From a virus: a DNA stretch of 35,677 nt. The notes beneath the pieces were generated by a model. The model was not told the DNA's origin and did not search any database. It was given only the letters and a program-made list of their open reading frames with translations. The number at the start of each line of letters is the position of its first letter. Positions within the stretch are counted from its first letter, which is position 1. The stretch lies in IMG/VR virus record IMGVR_UViG_3300034159_000093, positions 1 through 35,677 of that record; one strand, given 5' to 3'. The translations under genes and the position numbers were made by a program. Of this stretch, positions 1-6,285 are shown piece by piece.

Positions 1-49
1 GGCGACGCTGGCGGCCGGCCACGCCACCAACCTTGCCAAGCTGCTGTAG
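1..49 (+). CDS. 3' end of last late gene (repeat copy, partial)
   Basis: This is the C-terminal tail (ending ATNLAKLL) of the 79-residue protein encoded whole at 35398-35637. It appears here only because the circular sequence overlaps itself. Codons start at base 2 and the TAG stop is at 47-49. It is not a separate gene. Confidence 0.9.
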   Translation, partial: ATLAAGHATNLAKLL

Positions 50-89
50 CCGGGCGCGAGAATCAAAAAGCACCCCCCTCCTCGTGCTG
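1..89. repeat. Left copy of 89-bp direct terminal repeat
   Basis: Bases 1-89 are identical to 35589-35677. The repeat covers the last 16 codons of the small last late gene plus the left half of the terminator after it. It shows that the window is a closed circle opened at an arbitrary point, or has true short direct terminal repeats. A cut inside a gene and a terminator stem favours assembly overlap. Confidence 0.95.
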
Positions 90-103
90 AGGAGGGGGGT
101 GCT
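69..103 (-). terminator. Intrinsic terminator ending the minus-strand block
   Basis: Perfect 15-bp arms (69-83 and 89-103, AGCACCCCCCTCCTC and its complement) enclose a 5-nt loop. Read on the minus strand, the stem is followed by TTTTT, so it is a good rho-independent terminator for the leftward genes ending at 116. On the circle, the rightward late operon also ends here (TAG at 47-49), so the stem separates two converging transcription units. No T-run follows on the plus side, so rightward termination is less certain. Confidence 0.85.
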
Positions 104-114
104 ACGGCGTAGCA
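100..114. repeat. TGCTACGGCGTAGCA palindromic element, copy 1
   Basis: Six-bp arms (TGCTAC/GTAGCA) around GGC, overlapping the right arm of the terminator. The same core recurs at 16340-16355 and 18900-18914, and in shorter form at 10806-10819, always between genes. It could be a favoured terminator tip or a protein-binding site. Confidence 0.7.
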
Positions 115-115
115 G

Positions 116-835
116 CTAGTTATCCCAGCCGCCGCCGCCGCCGCCGAGCTCGCCGTAGTGCGGCGGCTGCGGCGGGGCGATCGCCTGCCCGGCGGGCGCG
201 GGCGGGGGCTCGTAGATCGCGCGGTAGTTGCCGCCGCTATCCTCGACGACGACCCAGGTGCCGCCGTCGCCGGCGGGCTCCTCGCGCAGCACGGCCGGCT
301 CAGCCGTCGGCGCGGCGGGCGCAGGCGCGGCGGGCGCGGCCTGCGCCGGCACGGCCACGTAGACGATCTGTGGCTGCGCCGGCGCAGGGGGCGCGGGGGC
401 GGGCGTGGGCTGGCATGCCGCCGCCCGCTCGCCCGGGGTGGCGGCCGTCTCGCAGGTGAAGCTCTCGATCGCCAGGATCGGGGCCTCGGTCGCGGCCGGC
501 GCAGCCGTGGGCAGGCCCAGCGGCGGCGTGGGAGCGACGGCGGGGGCCAGCGTGCGCGTGGTTGCCGCCACGCCGGCGACGGGGGCCGGGCGCTGGCCCA
601 GGGCCAGCGCGACCAGGGCCAGCGTGAGGCCGGCGCCGAGTAGCAGCGCCGGCCAGGAGCGGGCCGCGCGGTCGCGCCAGATGCGCAGCTGCAGCTGGGC
701 CAGCTGGCGCCAGGTCAGGGGCGGCAGATGCGTGGTCGTCGCCGCCGCCGGCGCGGGCGCGTCGGGCTCGGCGGGCAGTGGCACCGTAGGCGACGGGTCG
801 GGCGCCACGGTCACGAGCTGCTCGGTGGTGATCAT
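116..835 (-). CDS. Pro/Ala-rich single-pass membrane protein
   Basis: Encodes 239 residues; the family is not recognised. After about 60 mostly polar residues there is one clear membrane segment (WPALLLGAGLTLALVALALG). A long low-complexity Ala/Pro/Thr stretch and a glycine-rich end (GELGGGGGGWDN) follow. The likely topology is an N-terminal cytoplasmic part and an extended outer tail. I chose the ATG at 835 because it overlaps the stop of the upstream gene as ATGA, which indicates translational coupling. The reading frame stays open further upstream, but only as a shadow of that gene. It is the last gene of the leftward block and lies beside an FtsK-like translocase, so a role with that pump at the membrane is possible but is inference. 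Confidence 0.75.
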   Translation of the reverse strand: MITTEQLVTVAPDPSPTVPLPAEPDAPAPAAATTTHLPPLTWRQLAQLQLRIWRDRAARSWPALLLGAGLTLALVALALGQRPAPVAGVAATTRTLAPAVAPTPPLGLPTAAPAATEAPILAIESFTCETAATPGERAAACQPTPAPAPPAPAQPQIVYVAVPAQAAPAAPAPAAPTAEPAVLREEPAGDGGTWVVVEDSGGNYRAIYEPPPAPAGQAIAPPQPPHYGELGGGGGGWDN

Positions 836-1116
836 TTGCTCAGCTCCTTGATGTGCGTCTGGAGGCGGCGGACATAGTCGCGGACAACCCCGTGCGCGTC
901 GGCGAGCGCCCCCGGCCAGTCGGCGTCGGGGTCGACGATGCCCGGATCGGGCGTGAGGTAGGCGACCTGGCGCATGCTGTCGCCGGCGAGAAATGCGGCG
1001 ACGCCGGGCGAGGGGGCTAGGCCGTCGCCGGCGGGCGGGCGGGGGAACCAGCGGGCGCTCAGCCGGCGCAGCCAGCGGGGCCAGCGGCGGCGCCACCTGT
1101 AAATCATTCTTCGCAT
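832..1116 (-). CDS. Small basic hypothetical protein
   Basis: Encodes 94 residues of unknown function. The N-terminus is strongly basic and tryptophan-rich (MRRMIYRWRRRWPRWLRRL), which suggests an amphipathic membrane- or nucleic-acid-binding segment. The C-terminus is an ordinary acidic/helical stretch. The ATG at 1116 is preferred over an in-frame ATG eight codons upstream because AAGGAG lies nine bases before it. The stop overlaps the start of the next gene (ATGA). Its position between the FtsK-like ATPase and a membrane protein suggests a three-gene unit. Confidence 0.7.
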   Translation of the reverse strand: MRRMIYRWRRRWPRWLRRLSARWFPRPPAGDGLAPSPGVAAFLAGDSMRQVAYLTPDPGIVDPDADWPGALADAHGVVRDYVRRLQTHIKELSK

Positions 1117-1140
1117 CGTCGAGGGCTCCTTATTCATCAT

Positions 1141-1225
1141 TCATCACTCACTCACACGTTCATTCACGACGATCGGGCGTCCCTATGGGAAGGCTATCGG
1201 CCGTGCGTGAAGGTGTGAGTGATGA
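1141..1225. repeat. Inverted repeat between translocase gene and its neighbours
   Basis: TCATCACTCAC (1141-1151) is perfectly complementary to 1215-1225. A second, inner pair (1159-1168 with 1202-1211) matches at 8 of 10 positions. The left side is a run of TCAT/TCAC units. It lies in the 122-bp gap 1117-1238, just after the stop of the FtsK-like gene. It could be a terminator-like or processing structure, or a DNA-binding locus. Confidence 0.55.
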
Positions 1226-1238
1226 GTCGCGTGAGCAA

Positions 1239-2831
1239 TCAGGCGGTCATCGCGCGCGGCAAAACGCTATACAGAAACTCCTTGCCCTTGCGGCGGTGCG
1301 TGATGGTGCCCTCGCCCCTCAGCCGGCCCAGCACGTTGCGCACGGTGCCCTCCTCGAGGCCCGTGCGGGCGGCCAGCGCCCTGGCGCTCAGCTCCTCTCG
1401 GGCGGCGGCCAGCGCGTCGAGGATTAGCTCGGCGGCCGAGAGCTCGAGCGCGGTGGTCAGGGCGGCCGGCGGGCGCGGCGCGGGCAGCGGCTCCGTGGGG
1501 GTCAGGGCGGCCGGCGCGCGCGGCGCGGCCACGGCGGGGGCGGCCCTGGGCTGCCAGGGCGCGTAGGCCACCGGCGGCCTGCCGTGGGCCGCCCAGGCCA
1601 GATCGGCGGGCTCGAGCTTGGGGAAGCTGACCAGCGCCGGCTCATCCCAGCCGTCAAAGAAGAGCGCCTGGCCAACCGGGAGCATGGCGACCTGCTGCGC
1701 GTAGCTCTGATTGGGCAGGATGGGCGCGGCGGCGGTCGGGGTCATGTTGCAGATCAGGCGGTGGGTCGCCTGATCGCGCCCCCGGCGGGCGGCGCGGCCG
1801 CCGAACCAGTTGTCGCTCAGGTCGTGGGCGATCACGAGCGTGTGGACGCCCACGGCCGCGGCCTTCGTGGCGGTCAGGAAGAGGTTCTCGGTCGCGTCGG
1901 CGTCGAGCATCTTCCGCCCGGTCACGCTCGAGAACTCGTCGACCACGAGCAACACCCGGCCGCTCACCGGGTCGCCCTCGAGGCGGCGCTGCGCGATATT
2001 CATCGCGAGCCCCACGGCCGCCGCGATCTCCTCCTCGCGCACGGCCTGGCGGTAGATCGCCCCGGTGAGGCCCGCCAGGAACTCCCGGAGCAGGCTGCGC
2101 TCCTCCCGGTGATAGACCGGGTCGCACACGATGATGTGCCAGCCGGCGAGCGCGGCCTGGGCGATGATGAGGCCCGCCAGGCTCGACTTGCCCTTGTGCG
2201 ACTGGCCCACGATGATGCCCAGCCCCAGCTCGGCGGCCTTGATGTAGCGCGGCTTGCGCGCGGCGTCGTAGCCCGTCAGGAGCCGATCGGAGCCGACGAC
2301 GATGTCGCCGCGCCCCACGAGCTGCTGCAGCCGGCTGGGCCCCTGCACAAACGCCTCGTGCGGCGCGGGCAGGGCCAGGGGCGTCGGCACCACCTCGCCC
2401 TCGATCGTCCGCGGCGCGGCCGCGGGCAGCTCGGCCGGGGCCCGCTCGCCGCGGTAGTTGTGCGTGACCGTGTAGGTGGAGATCCCGTCGGGGAGCTCCA
2501 GGTGATCGGCGCGCTTGAGGGCGATCTGCATCGAGGCGTGGCGGGCAGCGGGGCTGGCCCAGCGCGTGTAGCCGCCGATGAGGCCCAGGGCGCCGTAGAG
2601 CAGCCCGTAGAGCGCGGCGAGCGCGATCAGCACGATCAGCAGCGCGACCATGGCCTGCGTGGCCAGCACGCCGGCGTCCTGGATCTGCCGGGCCGTCCCT
2701 TGCACATACTCGTAATCGTTGAAGAAGTAGTAGTACGGCCCGCCGGCGCAGATGAGAATAAGTGCGAGGATGCCGGCGAGTGGGGGTGCCAGGCGGGCGC
2801 AGCCGCCCGGCGGGGCAGAGGATTCGCTCAT
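1239..2831 (-). CDS. FtsK/TraB-like membrane-anchored DNA translocase ATPase
   Basis: Encodes 530 residues. Two membrane segments lie near the N-terminus (about 16-36 and 55-87). A P-loop ATPase core follows: Walker A GQSHKGKSS (209-217) and Walker B VLLVVDE (293-299). The last 70 residues form a winged helix (ALAARTGLEEGTVRNVLGRL). Membrane anchor, RecA-like motor and C-terminal winged helix is the order in FtsK/SpoIIIE and in Streptomyces TraB, which pump double-stranded DNA and read DNA sequence with that last domain. The start at 2831 (MSESS) is preferred over an upstream in-frame start because of the local AAAGG and the character of the leader. A HerA- or coupling-protein relative is the alternative. 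A plasmid-type role in segregation or transfer is inferred. Confidence 0.8.
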   Translation of the reverse strand: MSESSAPPGGCARLAPPLAGILALILICAGGPYYYFFNDYEYVQGTARQIQDAGVLATQAMVALLIVLIALAALYGLLYGALGLIGGYTRWASPAARHASMQIALKRADHLELPDGISTYTVTHNYRGERAPAELPAAAPRTIEGEVVPTPLALPAPHEAFVQGPSRLQQLVGRGDIVVGSDRLLTGYDAARKPRYIKAAELGLGIIVGQSHKGKSSLAGLIIAQAALAGWHIIVCDPVYHREERSLLREFLAGLTGAIYRQAVREEEIAAAVGLAMNIAQRRLEGDPVSGRVLLVVDEFSSVTGRKMLDADATENLFLTATKAAAVGVHTLVIAHDLSDNWFGGRAARRGRDQATHRLICNMTPTAAAPILPNQSYAQQVAMLPVGQALFFDGWDEPALVSFPKLEPADLAWAAHGRPPVAYAPWQPRAAPAVAAPRAPAALTPTEPLPAPRPPAALTTALELSAAELILDALAAAREELSARALAARTGLEEGTVRNVLGRLRGEGTITHRRKGKEFLYSVLPRAMTA

Positions 2832-2905
2832 AGCACAGCCTTTCGCGTTGACGAGAGCCTTACAATGCCTTCGGGCGGGGTTTGCTTGCACAGCCTTCCT
2901 CGCCC

Positions 2906-2986
2906 CGGCGCCGTTCAGAGCGGCGCCGTTTCTATTTCCGCTGGGTGTATTACACCTGCCTCAGATCGCCCAGGGTGTAATACACC
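2906..2986. promoter_or_regulatory. Repeat cluster: candidate centromere (parC) or operator
   Basis: The 160-bp gap between parR-like and the translocase gene holds two 13-bp palindromes, GGTGTATTACACC (2944-2956) and GGTGTAATACACC (2974-2986), with centres 30 bp (about three helix turns) apart. It also holds two direct copies of CGGCGCCGTT (2906-2915, 2921-2930). Evenly phased dyads beside a ribbon-helix-helix protein fit a ParR binding locus. They could equally be an operator for the leftward promoter of the translocase gene. Confidence 0.55.
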
Positions 2987-2991
2987 CCTCC

Positions 2992-3225
2992 CTAGAAGTC
3001 GTCGAGCAGCTGGTCAAGCTCCTCCTCACTGATCCCCAGCTCGGGGATCAGGGCCGGCTGCCCGCCCACCTCGCCGCGAAGAAACGCCGCCGCCCAGGCC
3101 AGCAGGGCGGCCGACCGACCGCCCTGGGCCACGTCCCTGAGCGCCGTGGCGACCGTGACGGCGTCGGGGTTCGCCGGCGAGAGGCTGATCGGCAGCACGG
3201 TGCGCCGACCCTGGAAGGTGGCCAC
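2992..3225 (-). CDS. ParR-like ribbon-helix-helix partition adaptor
   Basis: Encodes 77 residues. The N-terminal half has a ribbon-helix-helix pattern: a strand RRTVLPISL (7-15), then SPANPDAVTVATALRDV and GGRSAALLAWAAAFL as two helices. It closely resembles plasmid StbB/ParR proteins that bind centromere repeats as dimers. The C-terminal tail is acidic (EEELDQLLDDF), as expected for the part that contacts the ParM filament. The GTG start at 3225 lies just after the stop of the actin-like gene, with AGGAG eight bases upstream, so the two are translated together. Identification rests on the fold pattern and on the neighbour. Confidence 0.75.
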   Translation of the reverse strand: MATFQGRRTVLPISLSPANPDAVTVATALRDVAQGGRSAALLAWAAAFLRGEVGGQPALIPELGISEEELDQLLDDF

Positions 3226-3226
3226 G

Positions 3227-4201
3227 TCAGGAGCTCCTCAGGGCGCGCCGGCGGGCGTAGCGCCAGAGGCCGATCGCAATTGCCTGCTGGGGGTTGGCCA
3301 CGACCCGCGCCTTGGGCCCAAAGGCCCGTCGCAGGTCCTCGGCGACCCAGTGGGCCGTGCCGCCGGCGAAGAGGTAGGCCGCGGGCTTGAAGAGGCTCCA
3401 GGACCGCTGCAGCTCGCCAAGCACGGCCTCTCGATACTGGCGCAGCAGCGCATCGGCCGCGCTGTCCTTGCCGGGCTCCTTGACGGCCGCCTCGAGGCGC
3501 CGCTCGGCGTCGACGTACTGCTGCCCGCTCTGCTGCTGGAGCGCCTCGACCACCTGGCGGCTGCCAAGCAGCGGGCTGGCCGACTGGCCTGGCAGAGCCC
3601 GGAGGCCCTCGAGCACGCTGCGGTTGAGCGTGGCGCCGCCGATATCGCCGACGGCGACCAGGCCCTTGGCCAGCGCCGCCTGGTCGGTGCGGATCTGGCC
3701 CGCGTCGTCGAGCAGCTCGTGGCTGACCACGGCGTTGGGCTCCGACTGCACGACGATCTCCTTGACGTCGACGATGCCGCGCAGGCCCACGCGCAGGTGG
3801 CCGATGATCGCGGCCTCGGCCGACTCGTCGCGCCAGGCCACGGGGAGCGCCGTGGCGATCAGGACCGTGGGCCTGGGCTCGGCCCTGCTCAGGCCGGTGT
3901 GCTGCGCCGACATCTGGGCCAGGGCCTGGTACATCGGCGAGTTCGGCTCGAGGCGCCCGTTGGCCATCTGGCGGTTGGCCAGGGGCAGGCGCTCAGCCGC
4001 CACGCCGCCGAGGTAGCTGGCGCCGCCCACGGTGGCGACCAGGTCGCGGCTCCGGCGGACCAGGCCCGTGTCGTCGCTCTTGGCCCAGGGGGCGATGACG
4101 GCGGGGTAGGGGCGCAGATCCTTGCGCTCGCCGGCGACGGTGATGGTGTCCTTCACGAAGCGCTGCCCCGGATTGTGTCCCCAGCAAAGAATGGTGCTCA
4201 T
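3227..4201 (-). CDS. parM: ParM/StbA-like actin-family segregation ATPase
   Basis: Encodes 324 residues, the usual length for plasmid actin-like proteins. Actin-fold landmarks are present in order: an N-terminal phosphate-1 loop (GHNPGQRFVK, 8-17), SEPNAVVSHELL (153-164), phosphate-2 loop VAVGDIGGATLN (182-193), adenosine loop YLFAGGTAHWVAEDL (276-290) and a C-terminal NPQQAIAIGLWRYA. Such proteins form filaments that push plasmid copies apart after capture by ParR on parC. The usual phosphate-1 aspartate appears to be Asn10. The gene is directly followed by the ParR candidate. This module is expected on low-copy plasmids and supports a plasmid-like lysogenic state. The family is clear, but the subgroup is not. 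Confidence 0.85.
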   Translation of the reverse strand: MSTILCWGHNPGQRFVKDTITVAGERKDLRPYPAVIAPWAKSDDTGLVRRSRDLVATVGGASYLGGVAAERLPLANRQMANGRLEPNSPMYQALAQMSAQHTGLSRAEPRPTVLIATALPVAWRDESAEAAIIGHLRVGLRGIVDVKEIVVQSEPNAVVSHELLDDAGQIRTDQAALAKGLVAVGDIGGATLNRSVLEGLRALPGQSASPLLGSRQVVEALQQQSGQQYVDAERRLEAAVKEPGKDSAADALLRQYREAVLGELQRSWSLFKPAAYLFAGGTAHWVAEDLRRAFGPKARVVANPQQAIAIGLWRYARRRALRSS

Positions 4202-4249
4202 AGTCCCCTCATCGTAGCGGAATAACCCCGCGTTGTGACTAAACGGTGC

Positions 4250-4648
4250 CTACCCCTGCGCCCGCCGCGCGCGCATCGCGCCCAGCAGGCCGCCGATCTG
4301 CGCGTCCCCCAGGTCCATCGCGCGCAGCTCGGCGAGCAGCGCCGCCTCGGTTGTCGCGGTGGCGGCGGCCTCGATCAGGTGCTGCCCGATCTCGGCCGCG
4401 GACGCCGCGGGCAGCGTGGCCGGGAGCGCGGGGCCGCTCAGCTCGACGAAGCCCTCGCCGGTCTTCGTGCCCACGCCGCTGAAGACGCTGAAGGTCTCCT
4501 CGCCGCGGTGCTTCACGCCGGCGACGGCGGTGCGCAGGCGGCCGATGGCGGCCATGATCGCGACGGTCGTGGCGCCCTGGGACTCGAGCTCGCACACGCG
4601 CTGCGCGGCGGCGATCAGCTCCTGAAAGCGGCTGGTGTTGGTGGTCAT
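4250..4648 (-). CDS. Hypothetical protein (132 aa)
   Basis: No family recognised. It is Ala-rich and mostly helical, with one Gly/Thr-rich middle segment (SVFSGVGTKTGEGF). No membrane segment or cysteine motif is visible. The start at 4648 overlaps the stop of the gene upstream (ATGA). It is the last gene of the overlapping chain that starts near 9268. A 48-bp gap without a clear promoter separates it from the parM start at 4201. Confidence 0.65.
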   Translation of the reverse strand: MTTNTSRFQELIAAAQRVCELESQGATTVAIMAAIGRLRTAVAGVKHRGEETFSVFSGVGTKTGEGFVELSGPALPATLPAASAAEIGQHLIEAAATATTEAALLAELRAMDLGDAQIGGLLGAMRARRAQG

Positions 4649-5013
4649 CCCTCGGTGCCTCGCAGTCTAATACGCGCATCCCAATCGTCGTCGGTTCCGT
4701 CCTTGGCCTCCTCTGCCTGCCGGCGCTGGTACTCGTCGAAGGAGGCGTCGGGCCAGAAGGTACCAAACCCGCCCGGCGTGGGCGGTCGCTCCTCTGCCTG
4801 CAGCAGCACCTCGACAAGGTTGAGTAGCCGCTGGCGCCAGTCGGCCTGGCTCAGCAGGCCCTGGGCGGCCTTGAGCTGCCAGGGCGGAGCCGTCGAGCGG
4901 TAGAGCGCCGCGCCCTCGGCGACCGCGCGGGCGGCCAGCGTGGCGCGGGCCAGGGCGCTTTCGTCGGCGAAGGTCACGATCAGCTCTGCGGTGATTGGGT
5001 CAGGATTGCTCAC
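4645..5013 (-). CDS. Hypothetical protein (122 aa)
   Basis: Function unknown. The start is a GTG at 5013 (MSNPDPITAELIVTF), five bases after AAGGAG and overlapping the upstream stop as GTGA. Residues 5-20 look like a beta strand, followed by alanine-rich helices, with an acidic, Asp/Glu-rich C-terminal third (EEAKDGTDDDWDARI). Three genes in this chain begin Met-Ser-Asn with GTG starts, which may reflect local duplication of the translation start region. Confidence 0.65.
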   Translation of the reverse strand: MSNPDPITAELIVTFADESALARATLAARAVAEGAALYRSTAPPWQLKAAQGLLSQADWRQRLLNLVEVLLQAEERPPTPGGFGTFWPDASFDEYQRRQAEEAKDGTDDDWDARIRLRGTEG

Positions 5014-5459
5014 AGGGTCTCCTTCCACTCGTCAGCCTCGCTCAGGAGCGGGTCGCCCTCGTCGAACTGCTCGCAGCGCCAGCCGTCAACGTGGTAGCGG
5101 CTGCCGGGGACGTCGTCGCGCTCCACCTGGTAGCCCCACCAGCCATAGTCCCCGTCGGCGTCGGAGACCAGAAACTCGGCGCGGTAGACGCCGTCCTCTG
5201 GCACCTGACCGACGCGCATCGTCAGCGCCTGGCCCGACTGGAGCCCGCCGTACCAGTCCAGAAACGCGCCCCGGCAGGCCCGGGCCGCCTCGTCTCGCTC
5301 AGTGGTGGTGGTCATCTTCTCCCCCATCGCGGTCATCGCCCTGCCCAGCGCGATCAGGGCCTCCATCGTCTCGCGCGGCATCTTCGGGTCGCCGCAGATC
5401 CGCAGCGGCGCGCCGTCCACATCGATCTCAAACCAGCGGTGGCGGTGGCGATTACTCAC
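5010..5459 (-). CDS. Hypothetical protein (149 aa)
   Basis: Not recognised. I take the GTG at 5459 (MSNRHRHRWFEIDVDG) as start: it overlaps the upstream stop, and the frame further upstream only shadows the neighbouring zinc-finger gene. The protein has a compact, aromatic-rich C-terminal half (GDYGWWGYQVERDDV, YHVDGWRCEQFDEGD) that looks like a small beta fold. Ordinary composition and tight coupling support it as a real gene. Confidence 0.65.
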   Translation of the reverse strand: MSNRHRHRWFEIDVDGAPLRICGDPKMPRETMEALIALGRAMTAMGEKMTTTTERDEAARACRGAFLDWYGGLQSGQALTMRVGQVPEDGVYRAEFLVSDADGDYGWWGYQVERDDVPGSRYHVDGWRCEQFDEGDPLLSEADEWKETL

Positions 5460-5769
5460 AACTGAGGATCTCGGGGATCCGCGCGAAGGCCCGCAGCGCC
5501 GCCGCGACCTCCGGCCCCATGCGCCGGCGCCGGAAGCGCCGGCGGTCAGGAAAGCCCGCGCAGCGGCTACAGAGCGTGGCGCGGTCGTTGGCCCAGTAGC
5601 ATCCGCGCCCGTAGTCGCGGCAGGCCCGGCGCTCCGTGCATCCGCAGCGCCGGCAGCGGCCTGTCGTCGAAAAGCGAGGCCAGTAGCGCCGATAGTCGTC
5701 GTCATCCCACAACAGGGCCTCGAACTCGCAGAGGCCCACAAAGCGGGTGCGGTCGTCAGGATTGCTCAC
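5452..5769 (-). CDS. Small cysteine-rich, zinc-ribbon-like protein
   Basis: Encodes 105 residues. A dense cysteine cluster occupies residues 38-69: CRRCGCTERRAC, then GRGC and LCSRC. This spacing is typical of a small zinc-binding module found in many phage proteins. The C-terminal third is Arg-rich (RRRFRRRRMG), so nucleic-acid binding is plausible. Start is GTG at 5769 (MSNPDDRTRF), overlapping the upstream gene by 14 bases. The exact role is unknown. Confidence 0.65.
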   Translation of the reverse strand: MSNPDDRTRFVGLCEFEALLWDDDDYRRYWPRFSTTGRCRRCGCTERRACRDYGRGCYWANDRATLCSRCAGFPDRRRFRRRRMGPEVAAALRAFARIPEILSCE

Positions 5770-6160
5770 GAGAATCCCCCTCTTGCTCGCTTACGGCCCC
5801 CACGCCGGCGCTGCGCAGCGCCGCCAGGTACGCCGCCGGGATCGTCGCCTCACTGCCGCTGCGCCCGGCGTAGGCCCAGTGCCAGGCCGTGCCGGGGTAG
5901 GCCTGCGCGACGTGGATGCCCAGGTCGCGCAGGCCGTCGCTGAGCGCGTTCCACTCGGCGACCAGGCGCGCGTAGGGCTCGGTGTAGCTGTCGCGCCGGA
6001 TCAGGGTCGTCTGGGCCTCGTCGAGGGCGGCGGCCAGGCGCTCGGTGATACCCACCAGGTGGAGGGCCTGGCGCTTGGGGCAGCGCGCGCCGGGCTCCTC
6101 GAGCGCCAGGCGCATCGCCGCGGCCTGGGATCGGGCCTCGCGGGTGTCTACACGCTGCAT
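5756..6160 (-). CDS. Hypothetical protein (134 aa)
   Basis: Unknown function. The ATG at 6160 (MQRVDTREARSQ) is preferred because GGAGG lies eight bases upstream and the start overlaps the stop of the small upstream gene (TGATG). The first 85 residues are predicted helical (ALHLVGITERLAAALDEAQ); an aromatic patch follows (GTAWHWAYAGRSGSE). No catalytic motif is seen. Confidence 0.65.
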   Translation of the reverse strand: MQRVDTREARSQAAAMRLALEEPGARCPKRQALHLVGITERLAAALDEAQTTLIRRDSYTEPYARLVAEWNALSDGLRDLGIHVAQAYPGTAWHWAYAGRSGSEATIPAAYLAALRSAGVGAVSEQEGDSREQS

Positions 6161-6285
6161 CAGTTCAGCCTCCACTGCTCGCCGTAGCGCCACAGCGACG
6201 TCCACAGCCAGGCGTAGGTCCGCGTTGAGATCGCGCCGGTGAGCCAGGCGCGCTGAAGGAGGTGGTCGCGCTGCTGCCGGCTCAT
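6160..6285 (-). CDS. 41-residue tryptophan-rich small protein
   Basis: A very short gene linked on both sides: its ATG (6285) overlaps the stop of the ParB-like gene (ATGA), and its stop overlaps the next start (TGATG). The protein is MSRQQRDHLLQRAWLTGAIS followed by a Trp/Tyr-rich half (TYAWLWTSLWRYGEQWRLN). Five tryptophans in 41 residues suggest a tight protein contact or a peripheral membrane helix. No database family is known to me. The overlaps at both ends are the main evidence that it is translated. Confidence 0.6.
   Translation of the reverse strand: MSRQQRDHLLQRAWLTGAISTRTYAWLWTSLWRYGEQWRLN

Noticed and set aside
116-1096. Longer form of the Pro/Ala-rich membrane protein (326 residues)
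   Set aside because: The first 87 residues are an Arg/Pro-rich shadow of the overlapping gene; the ATG at 835 is coupled by ATGA.
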